Shown piece after piece: positions 39,986 through 48,272 of a stretch of DNA of 64,000 nt (positions within the stretch are counted from its first letter, which is position 1; each line of letters opens with the position of its first letter). The position numbers and the translations under genes were made by a program. Source of the DNA: DATEOR01 sp046733475 (GTDB lineage: Bacteria; Actinomycetota; Thermoleophilia; Gaiellales; Gaiellaceae); the NCBI GenBank assembly GCA_046733475.1, contig JBKPPF010000015.1, forward strand, positions 36,025 through 100,024, written 5' to 3'. Under the pieces are notes generated by a model. It worked only from the letters and a program-made list of their open reading frames with translations, was not told the origin of the DNA and did no database searches.

Positions 39986-41653
39986 TTAGCGGGCGCTGGA
40001 CGAGGCCTCTTGCTGAGCCTCGCGGATCTTCGTCAGGAGCGTCTGGAGCTCGACGGTTCGGGCCAGGTCTTCTCCCTCCAGGCGCGCGAGCTCGCGGCGC
40101 ACCATGCGTTCCTCGAGTCGGAGGAAGAGCTCTTTCGCCACGTCCGCGTCCAGGTGCTCGGTCTCGGCGGTCGCGTCGAGCTCGGCCCTGGCCTGCAGAA
40201 GCTCGTCGTCCGCCTCGGCCTCGCCGCAGAGGTAGGCGCGCAGACGCTGGTGCAGCGGGTCGTCGAAGTGGCGATCGTCCAGTGGCGCCAGGTAGTGCTC
40301 CACGAGCCCTGGCTCGGCGACCACCGCGGCGAGGAGGCGCTTCTCGAGCCGGTCGCCTCCCTCGAGCGCGCGATCGGAGACTGCGCCGGTCTTTCGCTGC
40401 GCACGAGGCGCCAGCCCGGCCTGCATGTCCGGGGAGAGCCCGAGTCTGTCTGCGGCAACGCGAACCGCGTCCGCGCGCTGGGGGGAGTCCGGGAAACCGG
40501 TGAGCACCTCGCGCACCCGCGCGAAGCCGTCCTGGCGCGAGGGTGCGCGCTTCGTCTCGACCTCGACGCGGTGGACGAGGTAGCCGAGCGACCGGCCGAT
40601 GAGATCGTCGAACTCGTCGGCGGCGTCCGCGGGATCGACGCCCGCAGGGAGCGGCACGACGCGAACGTCGAACCCGCGCGCGGCGGCGAGATCCATCCCG
40701 CGCAGTGTGGCCGCCTCACCGGCGGCGTCCGCGTCGAAGCAGAGGAAGAGTCTTTTCGTGAGATGGCCGAGCTCCTTCAGCTGCTCCTCGGTGAGCGCAG
40801 TCCCCATCGAGGCGACGACGGTGCTCCGGCCACGCTGATGGAGAGCGAGCACGTCGGTGTAGCCCTCCACGATGACCGCCTCGTCCTGCTTGGCGATCGC
40901 TGCCCGCGCGCGGTGGAGGCCGTAGACGATCCGGCTCTTGCGGAAGAGCTCGCCCTCCGGCGAATTGACGTACTTCGCCTTGATCGGGTCGTCGTCGTGG
41001 AGACGTCGCGCGCCGAAGCCGAGCACCCGGCCGCGCCCGTTCGACAGCGGGAAGACGAGTCGGCCTGCGTAGTAGTCGTTGCCGCGGCGGTTGACGAGCC
41101 CCGCGGCCACCAACTCCTCCTGCGAGTACCCCTTGGCACGCGCCTTGCCTGCGAGCTGGTCGCCCCCGGGCGAAAGCCCGAGGCGGAAGTCCCGGCACAC
41201 CTCCTCCGTGAGTCCGCGCTCGGCGAGATAGCCGCGGGCGAGCTCACCGGCGGCCGTATCCCAGAGATAGCGGCTGTAGAAGCTCGCTGCGTCCTCGAGC
41301 AGGGACTCGAGCCGGTCGCGGTGCTTCCGGCGAGCCTCCTGGGCAGGCGACGTCTCCTCGTACTCGAGCTGCGTGCCCGTTCGGTCCGCCAGCCACTCGA
41401 CCGCCTGCGCGAAGTCGAGCCCTTCTGTCTCGCGGATGAAGGTGATGAGATCACCGCCCTTGTGGCAGCCGTGGCAGTAGAAGAGCTTCTCGACAGGGTT
41501 GATGCCGAAGCTCGGCGTCTTCTCGGAGTGGAACGGACAGAGCCCGACCCAGCGCGCGCCCGACTTGCGAAGCTGCGTCCGCCCCTGCACGACGTCCACC
41601 ATGTCGGCCGCAGCGACGACGTCCTCGATCGACGTCTTTTTGATCAGTGCCAT
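39986..41653 (-). CDS. dnaG: DNA primase DnaG
   Basis: A 555-residue primase that makes RNA primers for replication. The zinc-binding module (Cys39, His42, Cys60, Cys63 in CPFH and CHGC) is followed by the RNA-polymerase domain and TOPRIM motifs (IVEGYTDVLALHQ and LCFDADAAGEAA). The C-terminal part is shorter and more variable than in E. coli DnaG. The ATG overlaps the end of dgt by ten bases, forming a dgt-dnaG operon. Confidence 0.96.
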   Translation of the reverse strand: MALIKKTSIEDVVAAADMVDVVQGRTQLRKSGARWVGLCPFHSEKTPSFGINPVEKLFYCHGCHKGGDLITFIRETEGLDFAQAVEWLADRTGTQLEYEETSPAQEARRKHRDRLESLLEDAASFYSRYLWDTAAGELARGYLAERGLTEEVCRDFRLGLSPGGDQLAGKARAKGYSQEELVAAGLVNRRGNDYYAGRLVFPLSNGRGRVLGFGARRLHDDDPIKAKYVNSPEGELFRKSRIVYGLHRARAAIAKQDEAVIVEGYTDVLALHQRGRSTVVASMGTALTEEQLKELGHLTKRLFLCFDADAAGEAATLRGMDLAAARGFDVRVVPLPAGVDPADAADEFDDLIGRSLGYLVHRVEVETKRAPSRQDGFARVREVLTGFPDSPQRADAVRVAADRLGLSPDMQAGLAPRAQRKTGAVSDRALEGGDRLEKRLLAAVVAEPGLVEHYLAPLDDRHFDDPLHQRLRAYLCGEAEADDELLQARAELDATAETEHLDADVAKELFLRLEERMVRRELARLEGEDLARTVELQTLLTKIREAQQEASSSAR

Positions 41654-42636
41654 GCGAGTGCGAAGCGATCGGTCATGCCGGCGATGTAGTCCGTGACCTG
41701 CTCGGAGACGTCGCCGGGGAGACCTTCGGGGAGGTCGTGCGGGTGCTCGACGAGGTGGGCGAAGATCCGGCGCACGGTCGCACTCGCACTATCGCGCTGC
41801 TCCTGGGCTGCGGGGCCGAGGTACACGCGCTCGAACATGAACGCGCGCAGGTTGAGCATCGCATGGCCGATCTCGTTCGACTGGACGATGTCACCGACGT
41901 CAGCGGAGCTCTCGACGATGTCGTGAACGAGGCGGTCGATGCGGCGCGCACCGCTCTGTCCAAGCAGCTCGAGATCCTCCTGCGGAAGGTCGCCGTGGGA
42001 CAGGAGCCCCGCGCGGAGCGCGTCGTCGATGTCGTGGTTGATGTAGGCGACGCGGTCGACGAGGCGGACGATCTTGCCCTCGAGTGTGGCCGGGTCGCCC
42101 GGCCCCGTGTGCTTGAGGATGCCGTCGCGCACTTCCTCGGTGAGGTTCAGGCCACGGCCCTCCCTCTCGAGCACGTCCACGACGCGAAGCGACTGCTCGT
42201 TGTGGCGGAACCGGCGCCCGTATCGCTCGAACACGACCTCGTCGAGCACCTCCTCGCCCGTGTGGCCGAAGGGCGGGTGGCCGAGGTCATGGCCGAGCGC
42301 GATCGCCTCGGTGAGATCCTCGTTCAGGCGCAGCGCGCGCGCCACCGTTCGCGAGATCCCGGCCATCTCCAGCGTGTGTGTGAGCCGCGTACGGTAGTGG
42401 TCGCCCTTCGGGTCGATGAAGACCTGCGTCTTGTGCTTCAGCCGCCGAAAGGACTTCGAGTGGACGATCCGGTCGCGGTCGCGCTGAAACGGCGTCCGGA
42501 GGCCGCATTCCTCGTCCTCGGCGACTCGACCGCGCGTCTCGTAGGAGCGCACGGCGAGCGGCGACAGCCAGGTCTCCTCCTGCTCCCGTATGCGCGCTTG
42601 GAACGCGTCCCCAATCCTCCCGGCAAGCTCGGGCAT
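41644..42636 (-). CDS. dgt: Deoxyguanosinetriphosphate triphosphohydrolase-like protein
   Basis: A 330-residue HD-domain dNTPase. The HD metal residues are in DHYRTRLTHTLEM and ALGHDLGHPPFGHTGE, and the N-terminus has FQRDRDRIVHSKSFRRLKHKTQVF, typical of dGTPase-like proteins. It hydrolyses dNTPs to the deoxynucleoside and triphosphate, tuning the dNTP pool. The ATG at 42636 has TAGCTT seven bases upstream. Pairing with dnaG is common in actinobacteria. Confidence 0.94.
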   Translation of the reverse strand: MPELAGRIGDAFQARIREQEETWLSPLAVRSYETRGRVAEDEECGLRTPFQRDRDRIVHSKSFRRLKHKTQVFIDPKGDHYRTRLTHTLEMAGISRTVARALRLNEDLTEAIALGHDLGHPPFGHTGEEVLDEVVFERYGRRFRHNEQSLRVVDVLEREGRGLNLTEEVRDGILKHTGPGDPATLEGKIVRLVDRVAYINHDIDDALRAGLLSHGDLPQEDLELLGQSGARRIDRLVHDIVESSADVGDIVQSNEIGHAMLNLRAFMFERVYLGPAAQEQRDSASATVRRIFAHLVEHPHDLPEGLPGDVSEQVTDYIAGMTDRFALAWH

Positions 42637-42649
42637 GCCACTAAAGCTA
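42637..42649 (-). promoter_or_regulatory. Leaderless -10 box for dgt-dnaG
   Basis: TAGCTT (42649-42644, minus) lies seven bases from the ATG at 42636; there is no ribosome-binding site. Confidence 0.5.
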
Positions 42650-43417
42650 GATGATGATGGGGACAGTCCCGCCGTCCACACTCCACGCGGATCCCGTGAC
42701 ATAGCTGGCTCGGTCCGAGCACAGAAAGACGATCACCGCGGCGATTTCCTCCGGGTCGGCGAGCCGGCCGAGCGGCCGGCCCTTCCCCACGCCCTCCAGA
42801 ATCTCCTCGCGGCTCTTTCCCGTTCGCTCGGCGCTTTGGTCGGCCAGGCCCCCGGCGGCGAGCCAGGCCGGCGAGGCAGTCGGGCCCGGCGCGACGGCGT
42901 TGCAGAGGATCCCGTTTTTCGCGTAGACGTCGGCGACGAGACGCGACAGCGAAAGGACGGCTGCCTTCGTCACCGAGTAGTTCGGCATCCCGGTCGACGG
43001 GCGCTTTCCGGCCGTGGAGCTCACGTTCACGATCCGGCCGGTGCCGCGCTCGCGCATCCCCGGGAGGACGGCCCTGATCGCACGCACGTAGCTCATGACG
43101 TTCAGCTCCCACATGGCGGCCCAGTCCTCGTCCGTCAGCTCCTCGAAGCTCGTCTGGTAGGCGACTCCGACGTTGTTCACGAGGCAGTCCACCCGTCCGA
43201 AAGCCTGTTCGGCTGCGTCCACGAGCTCGCCCGGGGCCGACGGCACGGAGAGGTCGAGGGCGACGTGCAGCGACTCACCCACACCGGGCCCGGACTCGCG
43301 CCGGCCGGAGGTCACGACGCGCGCGCCCTCCTCGGCGAGCATCCGCGCCGACGCCTCGCCGATCCCTTCGGTCGAGCCGGTGACGACGCAGACGCGCTCT
43401 TCGAGGCCGAGCTGCAC
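42647..43417 (-). CDS. Short-chain dehydrogenase/reductase
   Basis: A 256-residue Rossmann oxidoreductase. Cofactor motif TGSTEGIG (14-21), NNVGV, the catalytic Ser in NVSSTAG and the YSVTK dyad are present, and PGPTASP follows. The Arg-rich strand SGRRESG suggests NADP(H) preference. The substrate is unknown. It is divergent from the phosphatase gene with overlapping leaderless -10 boxes. Confidence 0.9.
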   Translation of the reverse strand: MQLGLEERVCVVTGSTEGIGEASARMLAEEGARVVTSGRRESGPGVGESLHVALDLSVPSAPGELVDAAEQAFGRVDCLVNNVGVAYQTSFEELTDEDWAAMWELNVMSYVRAIRAVLPGMRERGTGRIVNVSSTAGKRPSTGMPNYSVTKAAVLSLSRLVADVYAKNGILCNAVAPGPTASPAWLAAGGLADQSAERTGKSREEILEGVGKGRPLGRLADPEEIAAVIVFLCSDRASYVTGSAWSVDGGTVPIII

Positions 43418-43437
43418 GGGCGCCTACGATAACCGCC
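43418..43437. promoter_or_regulatory. Overlapping divergent leaderless promoters (SDR / phosphatase)
   Basis: TACGAT (43425-43430) is seven bases from the phosphatase GTG. TATCGT on the minus strand (43432-43427) is nine bases from the SDR GTG. The arrangement repeats that between zur and znuA. Confidence 0.55.
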
Positions 43438-44019
43438 GTGACGACCGTGTACCTCGCCCGCCACGGCGAAAGCGACTGGAACGTCGACCGGCGCTGGCAG
43501 GGCCACGCTGACCGCCCCCTCACGGAACGCGGCCGCGAGCAGGCCCGCGCCCTTGCCGACCGGCTCGCGGACGTCGACCTCCAGGCGGTCTACGCCAGCG
43601 ACCTGCGCCGGGCCTGGGAGACCGCGGAGGCGGTCGCCGATCCCCGCGGGCTCGATGTCGTCAGGCTTCCCGAGCTCCGCGAGGTGGATGTCGGCTCGTG
43701 GAGCGGCTTCACGCGCGACGAGTGCGCCGAGCGCTTCCCCGACGCTTTCGTTCGGTGGCAGGGAGGCGGGACGGGCTGGGAGGATGGCGAGTCCTACGAG
43801 GAGATGGGCGAGCGAATCGTCGCGGCGATCCATCGGCTCGCCGCCCAACATCGTGACGGCGCGATCCTCGTCGTCTCCCACGGCGGCCCTATCCGGGCGG
43901 TGCACGCTCACGCCCTCGGCGTCGACATCGCCACGCACCGCCGGACCGGTCCCGTCGAGCCCAACGCCCGCCTCTCCTCGGTTTCCGTGGAGGACGGGCG
44001 CATTGCCCGGATCGAGTGA
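43438..44019 (+). CDS. Histidine phosphatase (phosphoglycerate-mutase-like)
   Basis: A 193-residue branch 1 histidine phosphatase. The catalytic RHGES (residues 7-11 in YLARHGESDWN), a second Arg in SDLRRAWETAE, and the second His in VVSHGGPIRAV are intact. Likely substrates are small phosphomonoesters such as alpha-ribazole phosphate or 3-phosphoglycerate; specificity cannot be read. GTG start, leaderless. Confidence 0.9.
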   Translation: MTTVYLARHGESDWNVDRRWQGHADRPLTERGREQARALADRLADVDLQAVYASDLRRAWETAEAVADPRGLDVVRLPELREVDVGSWSGFTRDECAERFPDAFVRWQGGGTGWEDGESYEEMGERIVAAIHRLAAQHRDGAILVVSHGGPIRAVHAHALGVDIATHRRTGPVEPNARLSSVSVEDGRIARIE

Positions 44020-44334
44020 GGCAGGGGAGCGGCACAGTCGGGACCACACCGCTACGACGTAACGAGCGCCTGAAAACGCTCCGACCGAACCTCAACGGGC
44101 GCCATGACGTGGCTGGACGTCCAGCTCATGGACGCGCGAGCATGCCCTGCCCCGGTCGGCGAGCTCCCGCACCGGGACACCGCTGGCATGCCAGAGGCTG
44201 ATTTCTGCGGTGCGCTTTTTGGCGTTTCCCGCGAAAACTTGGCGCGGTCTCATGCCGTGGGGCGAACTCATGGCCACCCCCGCCGAGAAACCGTATCCCG
44301 CAGTCCCCTGCCAGCGTTAGAAAAGCTAGTCAAC
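44020..44334. other. Gene-free stretch before the YeaQ-like gene
   Basis: Open frames here have poor composition and no family features. Nothing else was recognised; an AAAAAGTCAGTG tract precedes the next gene. Confidence 0.4.
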
Positions 44335-44350
44335 AGGAGGGAAAAAGTCA

Positions 44351-44632
44351 GTGGGCATCATCGGTTGGATCATTCTCGGCCTGCTCGCAGGCGCACTCGC
44401 AAAGGCCATCCTCCCGGGAGACGACCCGGGCGGCATCATCATCACGACGATCGTCGGAGTGGTCGGCGCGCTCGTGGGTGGCTTCGTCGCCAAGTTGCTC
44501 GGGTTCGGCGACCCGATCGACGAGTTCTTCGATTGGAGCACGTGGCTCGCGGCGATCATCGGGGCGATCGCTCTGCTTCTTATCTACCGGGCCATCGTCG
44601 GTCGGAATACACGCGGGAGAACGGCGTACTGA
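44351..44632 (+). CDS. GlsB/YeaQ/YmgE family small membrane protein
   Basis: A 93-residue protein with three hydrophobic helices: MGIIGWIILGLLAGALAKAI, then GGIIITTIVGVVGALVGGFVA, then WLAAIIGAIALLLIY. The pattern and the PGDDPGG loop mark the family formerly called transglycosylase-associated proteins. Members are stress-induced; no enzyme activity is established. GTG start, with AGGAGG at 44335. Confidence 0.9.
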   Translation: MGIIGWIILGLLAGALAKAILPGDDPGGIIITTIVGVVGALVGGFVAKLLGFGDPIDEFFDWSTWLAAIIGAIALLLIYRAIVGRNTRGRTAY

Positions 44633-44751
44633 AACCGACAAGCCGGAGGGCCAGTTTGAAGAGCGGTGGCCTTCCGTCAACGCGAGGATGAGAGCGCGGC
44701 CCGAGGCGGTCGCGCTCTCCGCGGGAGTGGGATCGGCGGTCTCTGGGCGCG

Positions 44752-45018
44752 GTGTCATCGGGCCGGGAGGAAAGGCCAGACATCCTCGTCGGTTTCCGCG
44801 ATCGAGACGCAGGGCACGGCTGCATCGCCATGTTTGAGCAGCCCGAGGTCGAGCGACTCATTACCGCGCTCAAGCGGGAGCTCGATGGTGTCCAAGACCG
44901 TGCCGACCCGAAAGCCCGCGGAATGGTTCAGGCGCTCGGGGAGGCGATCATGGGGCTCGAGGCAGGACGCGCTCCTCGCCGCTTCTTCGCCCGACAGCGC
45001 GACCCGTGGGCACGTTAA
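44752..45018 (+). CDS. Possible small hypothetical protein
   Basis: An 88-residue frame whose last 60 residues (MFEQPEVERLITALKRELDGV, then ARGMVQALGEAIMGLEAG) look like an amphipathic helical protein. An internal ATG at 44830 may be the real start. There is no recognised family and no clear ribosome-binding site; it could be a chance frame. Confidence 0.35.
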   Translation: MSSGREERPDILVGFRDRDAGHGCIAMFEQPEVERLITALKRELDGVQDRADPKARGMVQALGEAIMGLEAGRAPRRFFARQRDPWAR

Positions 45019-45649
45019 ATGAGCGACGGGAGCGCCGTTCAAGGCCGGCAGACGCTCCCGCCCTCTCCGAACGCCACGAGCAGAGGTCGAGATATAGGGG
45101 CAGGACCGCCTTTCATCGCCCGATCGAGAGAACGCCGGACGCGAGCCTGTAGTCGCTGGGGTAGCCGCGACCTTGCCGCAGTCACGTCATGGTGCGCCTC
45201 CGAGCACGTAAGCAGCAATACAGCGAAGCGATCGCTGCGTATGCAAGCGCCTCGGAATCCACGATGCCAGACCATTTCGACTGCGGAGACAAAAACCTCC
45301 GCCATTGCTGCTGCGTGCAGCCGAGCAGTCTTGGTGGCCAAAGATTCACTGTGCGTGGCCGTTTGCCCTTCTACTCTTCTTCGCAGCAGACATCGTTGCT
45401 TTCTGCGCAACGCTCGGAAAACGGATCGCCCCCGCCGAAGGCTGTGCCAACTTCCCTCGACAACGGTCGCTGCTCGCCGCGCAAGCTCCTCCGCGACGTC
45501 GTCGCTCGGTTGCTCGGGCGGAAATGAGCGAGCACGAGCAGCGGGGTAAAAAACGTCCCTCTGGAAGAGCTAGACTCGACGTACCCGACGCTCGCCGACC
45601 TCTTTGACCCTCAACGGCCAACCTGGCCCGGGGGCAGAAAGGAGAGGTC
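45019..45649. other. Intergenic region with repeat copy A
   Basis: No convincing gene is seen apart from the repeat at 45456-45522. Short frames on both strands have atypical composition. Confidence 0.4.
45456..45522 (+). repeat. Dispersed repeat, copy A
   Basis: About 67 bases beginning CTCGACAACGG and ending GTTGCTCGGGCGGA. In one frame it reads RCSPRKLLRDVVARLLGRK and then a stop. It aligns with copies C (46462) and D (55665) over its full length and with B, E and F over the 3' core. Confidence 0.75.
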
Positions 45650-45853
45650 ATGGCGGAACTCGAGCTCAAGGACGCCAACGACCGGATCTACAACGTGCTC
45701 TGGGGCGCTGGGGCGCTTGATGGAGCCTTCCTCTGTGAGTGCAGCAACGCGCAGTGCGTTGAAGAAGTCCCCATGGCGCTTGCCGAGTATGTGCGCCTGC
45801 GAGAGCGAGACGAGACTCTCTTTGCGCGCGATCACGAGCCCGTTGGGCGCTGA
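45650..45853 (+). CDS. Small Cys-containing protein
   Basis: A 67-residue protein with FLCECSNAQCVEEVPMALAEYVRLR. This CxC...C pattern followed by an EY/LR helix occurs in a family of short actinobacterial proteins (FLCECGDPxC type) of unknown role, probably metal-binding. A strong ribosome-binding site (AAGGAGAGG) precedes the ATG. A second cysteine-rich mini-gene follows directly. Confidence 0.72.
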   Translation: MAELELKDANDRIYNVLWGAGALDGAFLCECSNAQCVEEVPMALAEYVRLRERDETLFARDHEPVGR

Positions 45854-45883
45854 GCCTTGCCGTTGCCTAAAGCGAAACGCGGC

Positions 45884-46024
45884 ATGGGCCCGACCAAGCC
45901 CTGCCCCGACTGCAATGCAACCGGAGCGGCACCTGTCCGAGACTCCAAGGGACGTCCACATGCTGGGCGCGATCTTTCCAAGAACTGCGAAACGTGTGGA
46001 GGCACCGGCTACGTCCCTGCATAG
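45884..46024 (+). CDS. Mini-protein with paired CxxC motifs (DnaJ-like zinc ribbon)
   Basis: A 46-residue frame reading CPDCNATG near its start and CETCGGTGYVP at its end, the two halves of a DnaJ-type CxxCxGxG zinc site with a basic linker between. In-frame TTG codons at 45857 and 45863 could give a slightly longer form starting right after the upstream stop. It is probably co-expressed with the preceding cysteine protein. It is too short for normal gene callers but its motifs are unlikely by chance. Confidence 0.6.
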   Translation: MGPTKPCPDCNATGAAPVRDSKGRPHAGRDLSKNCETCGGTGYVPA

Positions 46025-46048
46025 CTGGCGGCGCTCGTTGGAGTATTT

Positions 46049-46082
46049 GCGCGCCGTCGTCGCTCGGCTGCTCGGGCGGAAA
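46049..46082 (+). repeat. Dispersed repeat, copy B (3' core)
   Basis: TTGCGCGCCGTCGTCGCTCG followed by GCTGCTCGGGCGGAAA; identical to the core of copies C and E over most of its length. The 5' part of the repeat is only vaguely recognisable upstream. Confidence 0.7.
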
Positions 46083-46160
46083 CCGAGGCCGGAACGCTTG
46101 CGGAAGGGACGCGGCGCGCGGACGATCGGCGTGTGCTGGCTGCGCGGCTGACGCTGACAC

Positions 46161-46448
46161 TTGCGCGGAGAATGTTTTTCGTCTTCGCCAGCTTCGCTGC
46201 TGCTCGGAGGCGGCATCATCCTCGTCGCCGCGACGATCGGCGTCTGCGCGGCAGGGGCGGCCGTCCTCTCTGGGGCGGCACATGTATCCGCGGATCTTTT
46301 CGGGTTCTCGCTCGCGTGCGGACTCATGACCTCCTTCGGTCTTCTATTCCTCGGGTGCGCTGCGGGGGGGCGTGATCCACGACATGCGACCTGCCCCCGC
46401 AGCCGCCCGAGCGGCAATCGACTACATCGAGGACACAGGGCTGAGTAG
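46161..46448 (+). CDS. Possible small membrane protein, maybe frameshifted at a G8 run
   Basis: A 95-residue frame with two hydrophobic helices (LLLGGGIILVAATIGVCAAG and ADLFGFSLACGLMTSFGLLF). After CAAGG the codon pattern in this frame becomes unlike protein. A second frame beginning at a run of eight G (about 46363-46370) continues plausibly as VIHDMRPAPAAARAAIDYIE. It may be a contingency-like tract, a sequencing error, or a decayed gene. Confidence 0.4.
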   Translation: MRGECFSSSPASLLLGGGIILVAATIGVCAAGAAVLSGAAHVSADLFGFSLACGLMTSFGLLFLGCAAGGRDPRHATCPRSRPSGNRLHRGHRAE

Positions 46449-46461
46449 CTTGCCGACTCCG

Positions 46462-46527
46462 CTCGACAACGCCGCCGCTCGCCGCGCAAGCTCCTACGCG
46501 CCGTCGTCGCTCGGCTGCTTGGGCGGA
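46462..46527 (+). repeat. Dispersed repeat, copy C
   Basis: A 66-base copy starting CTCGACAACGCC and ending GGCTGCTTGGGCGGA. In the shared frame it reads RSPRKLLRAVVARLLGRTQ and then a stop. It sits just past the 3' end of the 162-aa minus-strand gene. Confidence 0.75.
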
Positions 46528-46535
46528 CGCAGTAG

Positions 46536-47024
46536 CTACTCCGACGGGCTTTCTGGCGCGGGCGGCTCCGCATCGAGAGGCGGCTCGCCGGACTCGGTCT
46601 CGAGCTCCTCATCCGGCGCCACGGCGTCGAGGATCGGTTCAAGCGCCATCATAGGATCGAGAGGGTCACGATCGAGCTCCTGGCGGAGCTCGATCCACTC
46701 CTGGTCGCTCGGCGGCCTGAACGGGAACCAAACGCCGCGGAACGACTCCACATCCTGACCCCGCCAGACTTTCTGAGGCGTGCTCGCCAAGAAACCATTC
46801 TCTTGGGGCGAGTGCCGTCGGTGGCTCCCGTCGCGAGCGATCTCGTAGGTCAACTTGGAGTGTTGCCCGGAGGTTGGGATCTGAGTCAGCTGAAGAAGAA
46901 CCGCCCCCTCGGGCAGGTCACTGAAGCCGTCAACGTCGACCGCGGAAACCCCTTCTCCCTCTGCGATGTCAAGGAGATACAGCACGGTCAGGTGCTGCTC
47001 GACCGTCATCTCCTCAGGGTTCAT
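46536..47024 (-). CDS. Hypothetical acidic protein
   Basis: A 162-residue soluble protein that I do not recognise. The N-terminal 80 residues (MTVEQHLTVLYLLDIAEGEG, then PEGAVLLQLTQIPTSGQHSK) are well-structured looking. The C-terminus is a Pro/Glu-rich acidic tail (ESGEPPLDAEPPAPESPSE). GGAAAGG about ten bases before the ATG serves as ribosome-binding site. No close neighbour suggests a role. Confidence 0.65.
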   Translation of the reverse strand: MNPEEMTVEQHLTVLYLLDIAEGEGVSAVDVDGFSDLPEGAVLLQLTQIPTSGQHSKLTYEIARDGSHRRHSPQENGFLASTPQKVWRGQDVESFRGVWFPFRPPSDQEWIELRQELDRDPLDPMMALEPILDAVAPDEELETESGEPPLDAEPPAPESPSE

Positions 47025-47273
47025 TCGCGCTTTCCTTTCCCCTCGGCTCGCACCGGCGAGGGGAGCGGCGCTCGCACCCCTGGGAGAAGGTGGCTCCCAT
47101 TCCTGGCCCCGATTCTACTGATCATCGTCGTCCTCTTTGCGCTCGAGCTTCCCCGGTTCGCTGGTCATAAACTCGGCTGCCCGGCCGGATCCACCGATGG
47201 AAGTTGCTCCGTATCAAGTGAGATCACGGTGGGGTAGGAAACTTGCCGGTCGGCGAAATTCTTCGGCGCGCTT
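47025..47273. other. Region with a possible single-helix peptide on the plus strand
   Basis: From about 47080 the plus strand reads RRWLPFLAPILLIIVVLFAL followed by GCPAGSTDGSCSVSSEITVG to a stop at 47237. That looks like a membrane helix plus a short Cys-containing tail. No ATG, GTG or TTG is in frame near its start, so it may be a remnant. Confidence 0.3.
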
Positions 47274-48272
47274 CTAGGTCCCTGTCGGCCGGACCTCCGC
47301 CGAAGGGGCTCCGCCGTAGACAGATGCACGGGCCTCGAGCGCCCGCGCCTGCGCGCGCGCTAGGTCGAGCTGCGCGGGCGAGAGGTGGACGATGCGAGCG
47401 AGGGTGAGAACTTCCTTCTCGGGGTCGTTCCCGCGCCACCCGGTGCGGACGTTCCCGACTCCGCGGGCGTAGTACTTGAGCTGGTGGGCACCGGGCTTCT
47501 GCGGCTCGAACTCGTCGATCACCAGCACGTCGTCGTAGCAGTCGACCGGAACACATGTGCTGACACCGACCTTGTCCACCTTGCCCCAGTCATCCCAGTC
47601 GTATGGTGAGGGAGCAAATCCCTCCGAGTAAGCGGGGGTCCCGAGTCGAGGATCGGCCTTCATCATGATCCCGGGCTTGGCGCCGTCAACGCGGCCGGCA
47701 AGCCACGCCTGACCGCCCTCGAACTCGCCTTCCTCGTCATACGCCTCGCTGTACTGGCCGAAGTGCCAAACGTTTCCGGCTCGGTCCTGAGCGAGGAAGA
47801 TGAGCTCCGCCTCCACGAGCTTGCCGTCGCTGAAGTCACGGTCCCAGCCGACGAGCGTGCGGACGCCGTCGATCTCCTTGACGAGGTCGGTGACCGTGAA
47901 GACGATGGTGTGCGGAAGCTTCTCACCCTCCTCGTCGGTCCAGCCATGATGAACCCATCTCGTTCCCGGCTCGAGTGGAAGCCACTGGTTGTCAACGACG
48001 AACGACCGGGCGGGATCGAAGAAGGCCACGTCGAAGTCGTCGGCGCTGGCGTCGACCGGAATCGCGAGCGGGGGCACAGAAGGAGTCGTCGCCGTCCCGG
48101 ACGTGAAGGAAACAGAGCCGGTCGTGCCAACCTGAGCGCCTGTCGAGCCGGAGCCTCCCATGCAGGCAAGGCAGGACAAGTAGAGGAGGGCGGCGGTGGC
48201 GAGCGCGAGGACGGAGGTGCGGCGCCGGATGCCGCCATGGCGATGGTCAGGCCTTCGTAACACGGAAACCAC
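47274..48272 (-). CDS. Lipoprotein-like exported protein downstream of RND genes
   Basis: A 332-residue protein with an N-terminal hydrophobic stretch ALATAALLYLSCLACMGGSG; LSCLAC is a plausible lipobox. The mature part is rich in Trp/Tyr/Asp (RWVHHGWTDEEGEKLPHTI, FLAQDRAGNVWHFGQYSEAY) and suggests a beta-rich extracytoplasmic domain; I do not recognise the family. The GTG start overlaps the end of the RND gene by 26 bases, so it belongs to the efflux operon and may be its outer accessory protein. Confidence 0.72.
   Translation of the reverse strand: MVSVLRRPDHRHGGIRRRTSVLALATAALLYLSCLACMGGSGSTGAQVGTTGSVSFTSGTATTPSVPPLAIPVDASADDFDVAFFDPARSFVVDNQWLPLEPGTRWVHHGWTDEEGEKLPHTIVFTVTDLVKEIDGVRTLVGWDRDFSDGKLVEAELIFLAQDRAGNVWHFGQYSEAYDEEGEFEGGQAWLAGRVDGAKPGIMMKADPRLGTPAYSEGFAPSPYDWDDWGKVDKVGVSTCVPVDCYDDVLVIDEFEPQKPGAHQLKYYARGVGNVRTGWRGNDPEKEVLTLARIVHLSPAQLDLARAQARALEARASVYGGAPSAEVRPTGT

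Noticed and set aside
45039..45410. 123-codon minus-strand frame
   Set aside because: Its composition is Arg/Ser/Ala-rich without a ribosome-binding site or leaderless box, and no family feature was seen.
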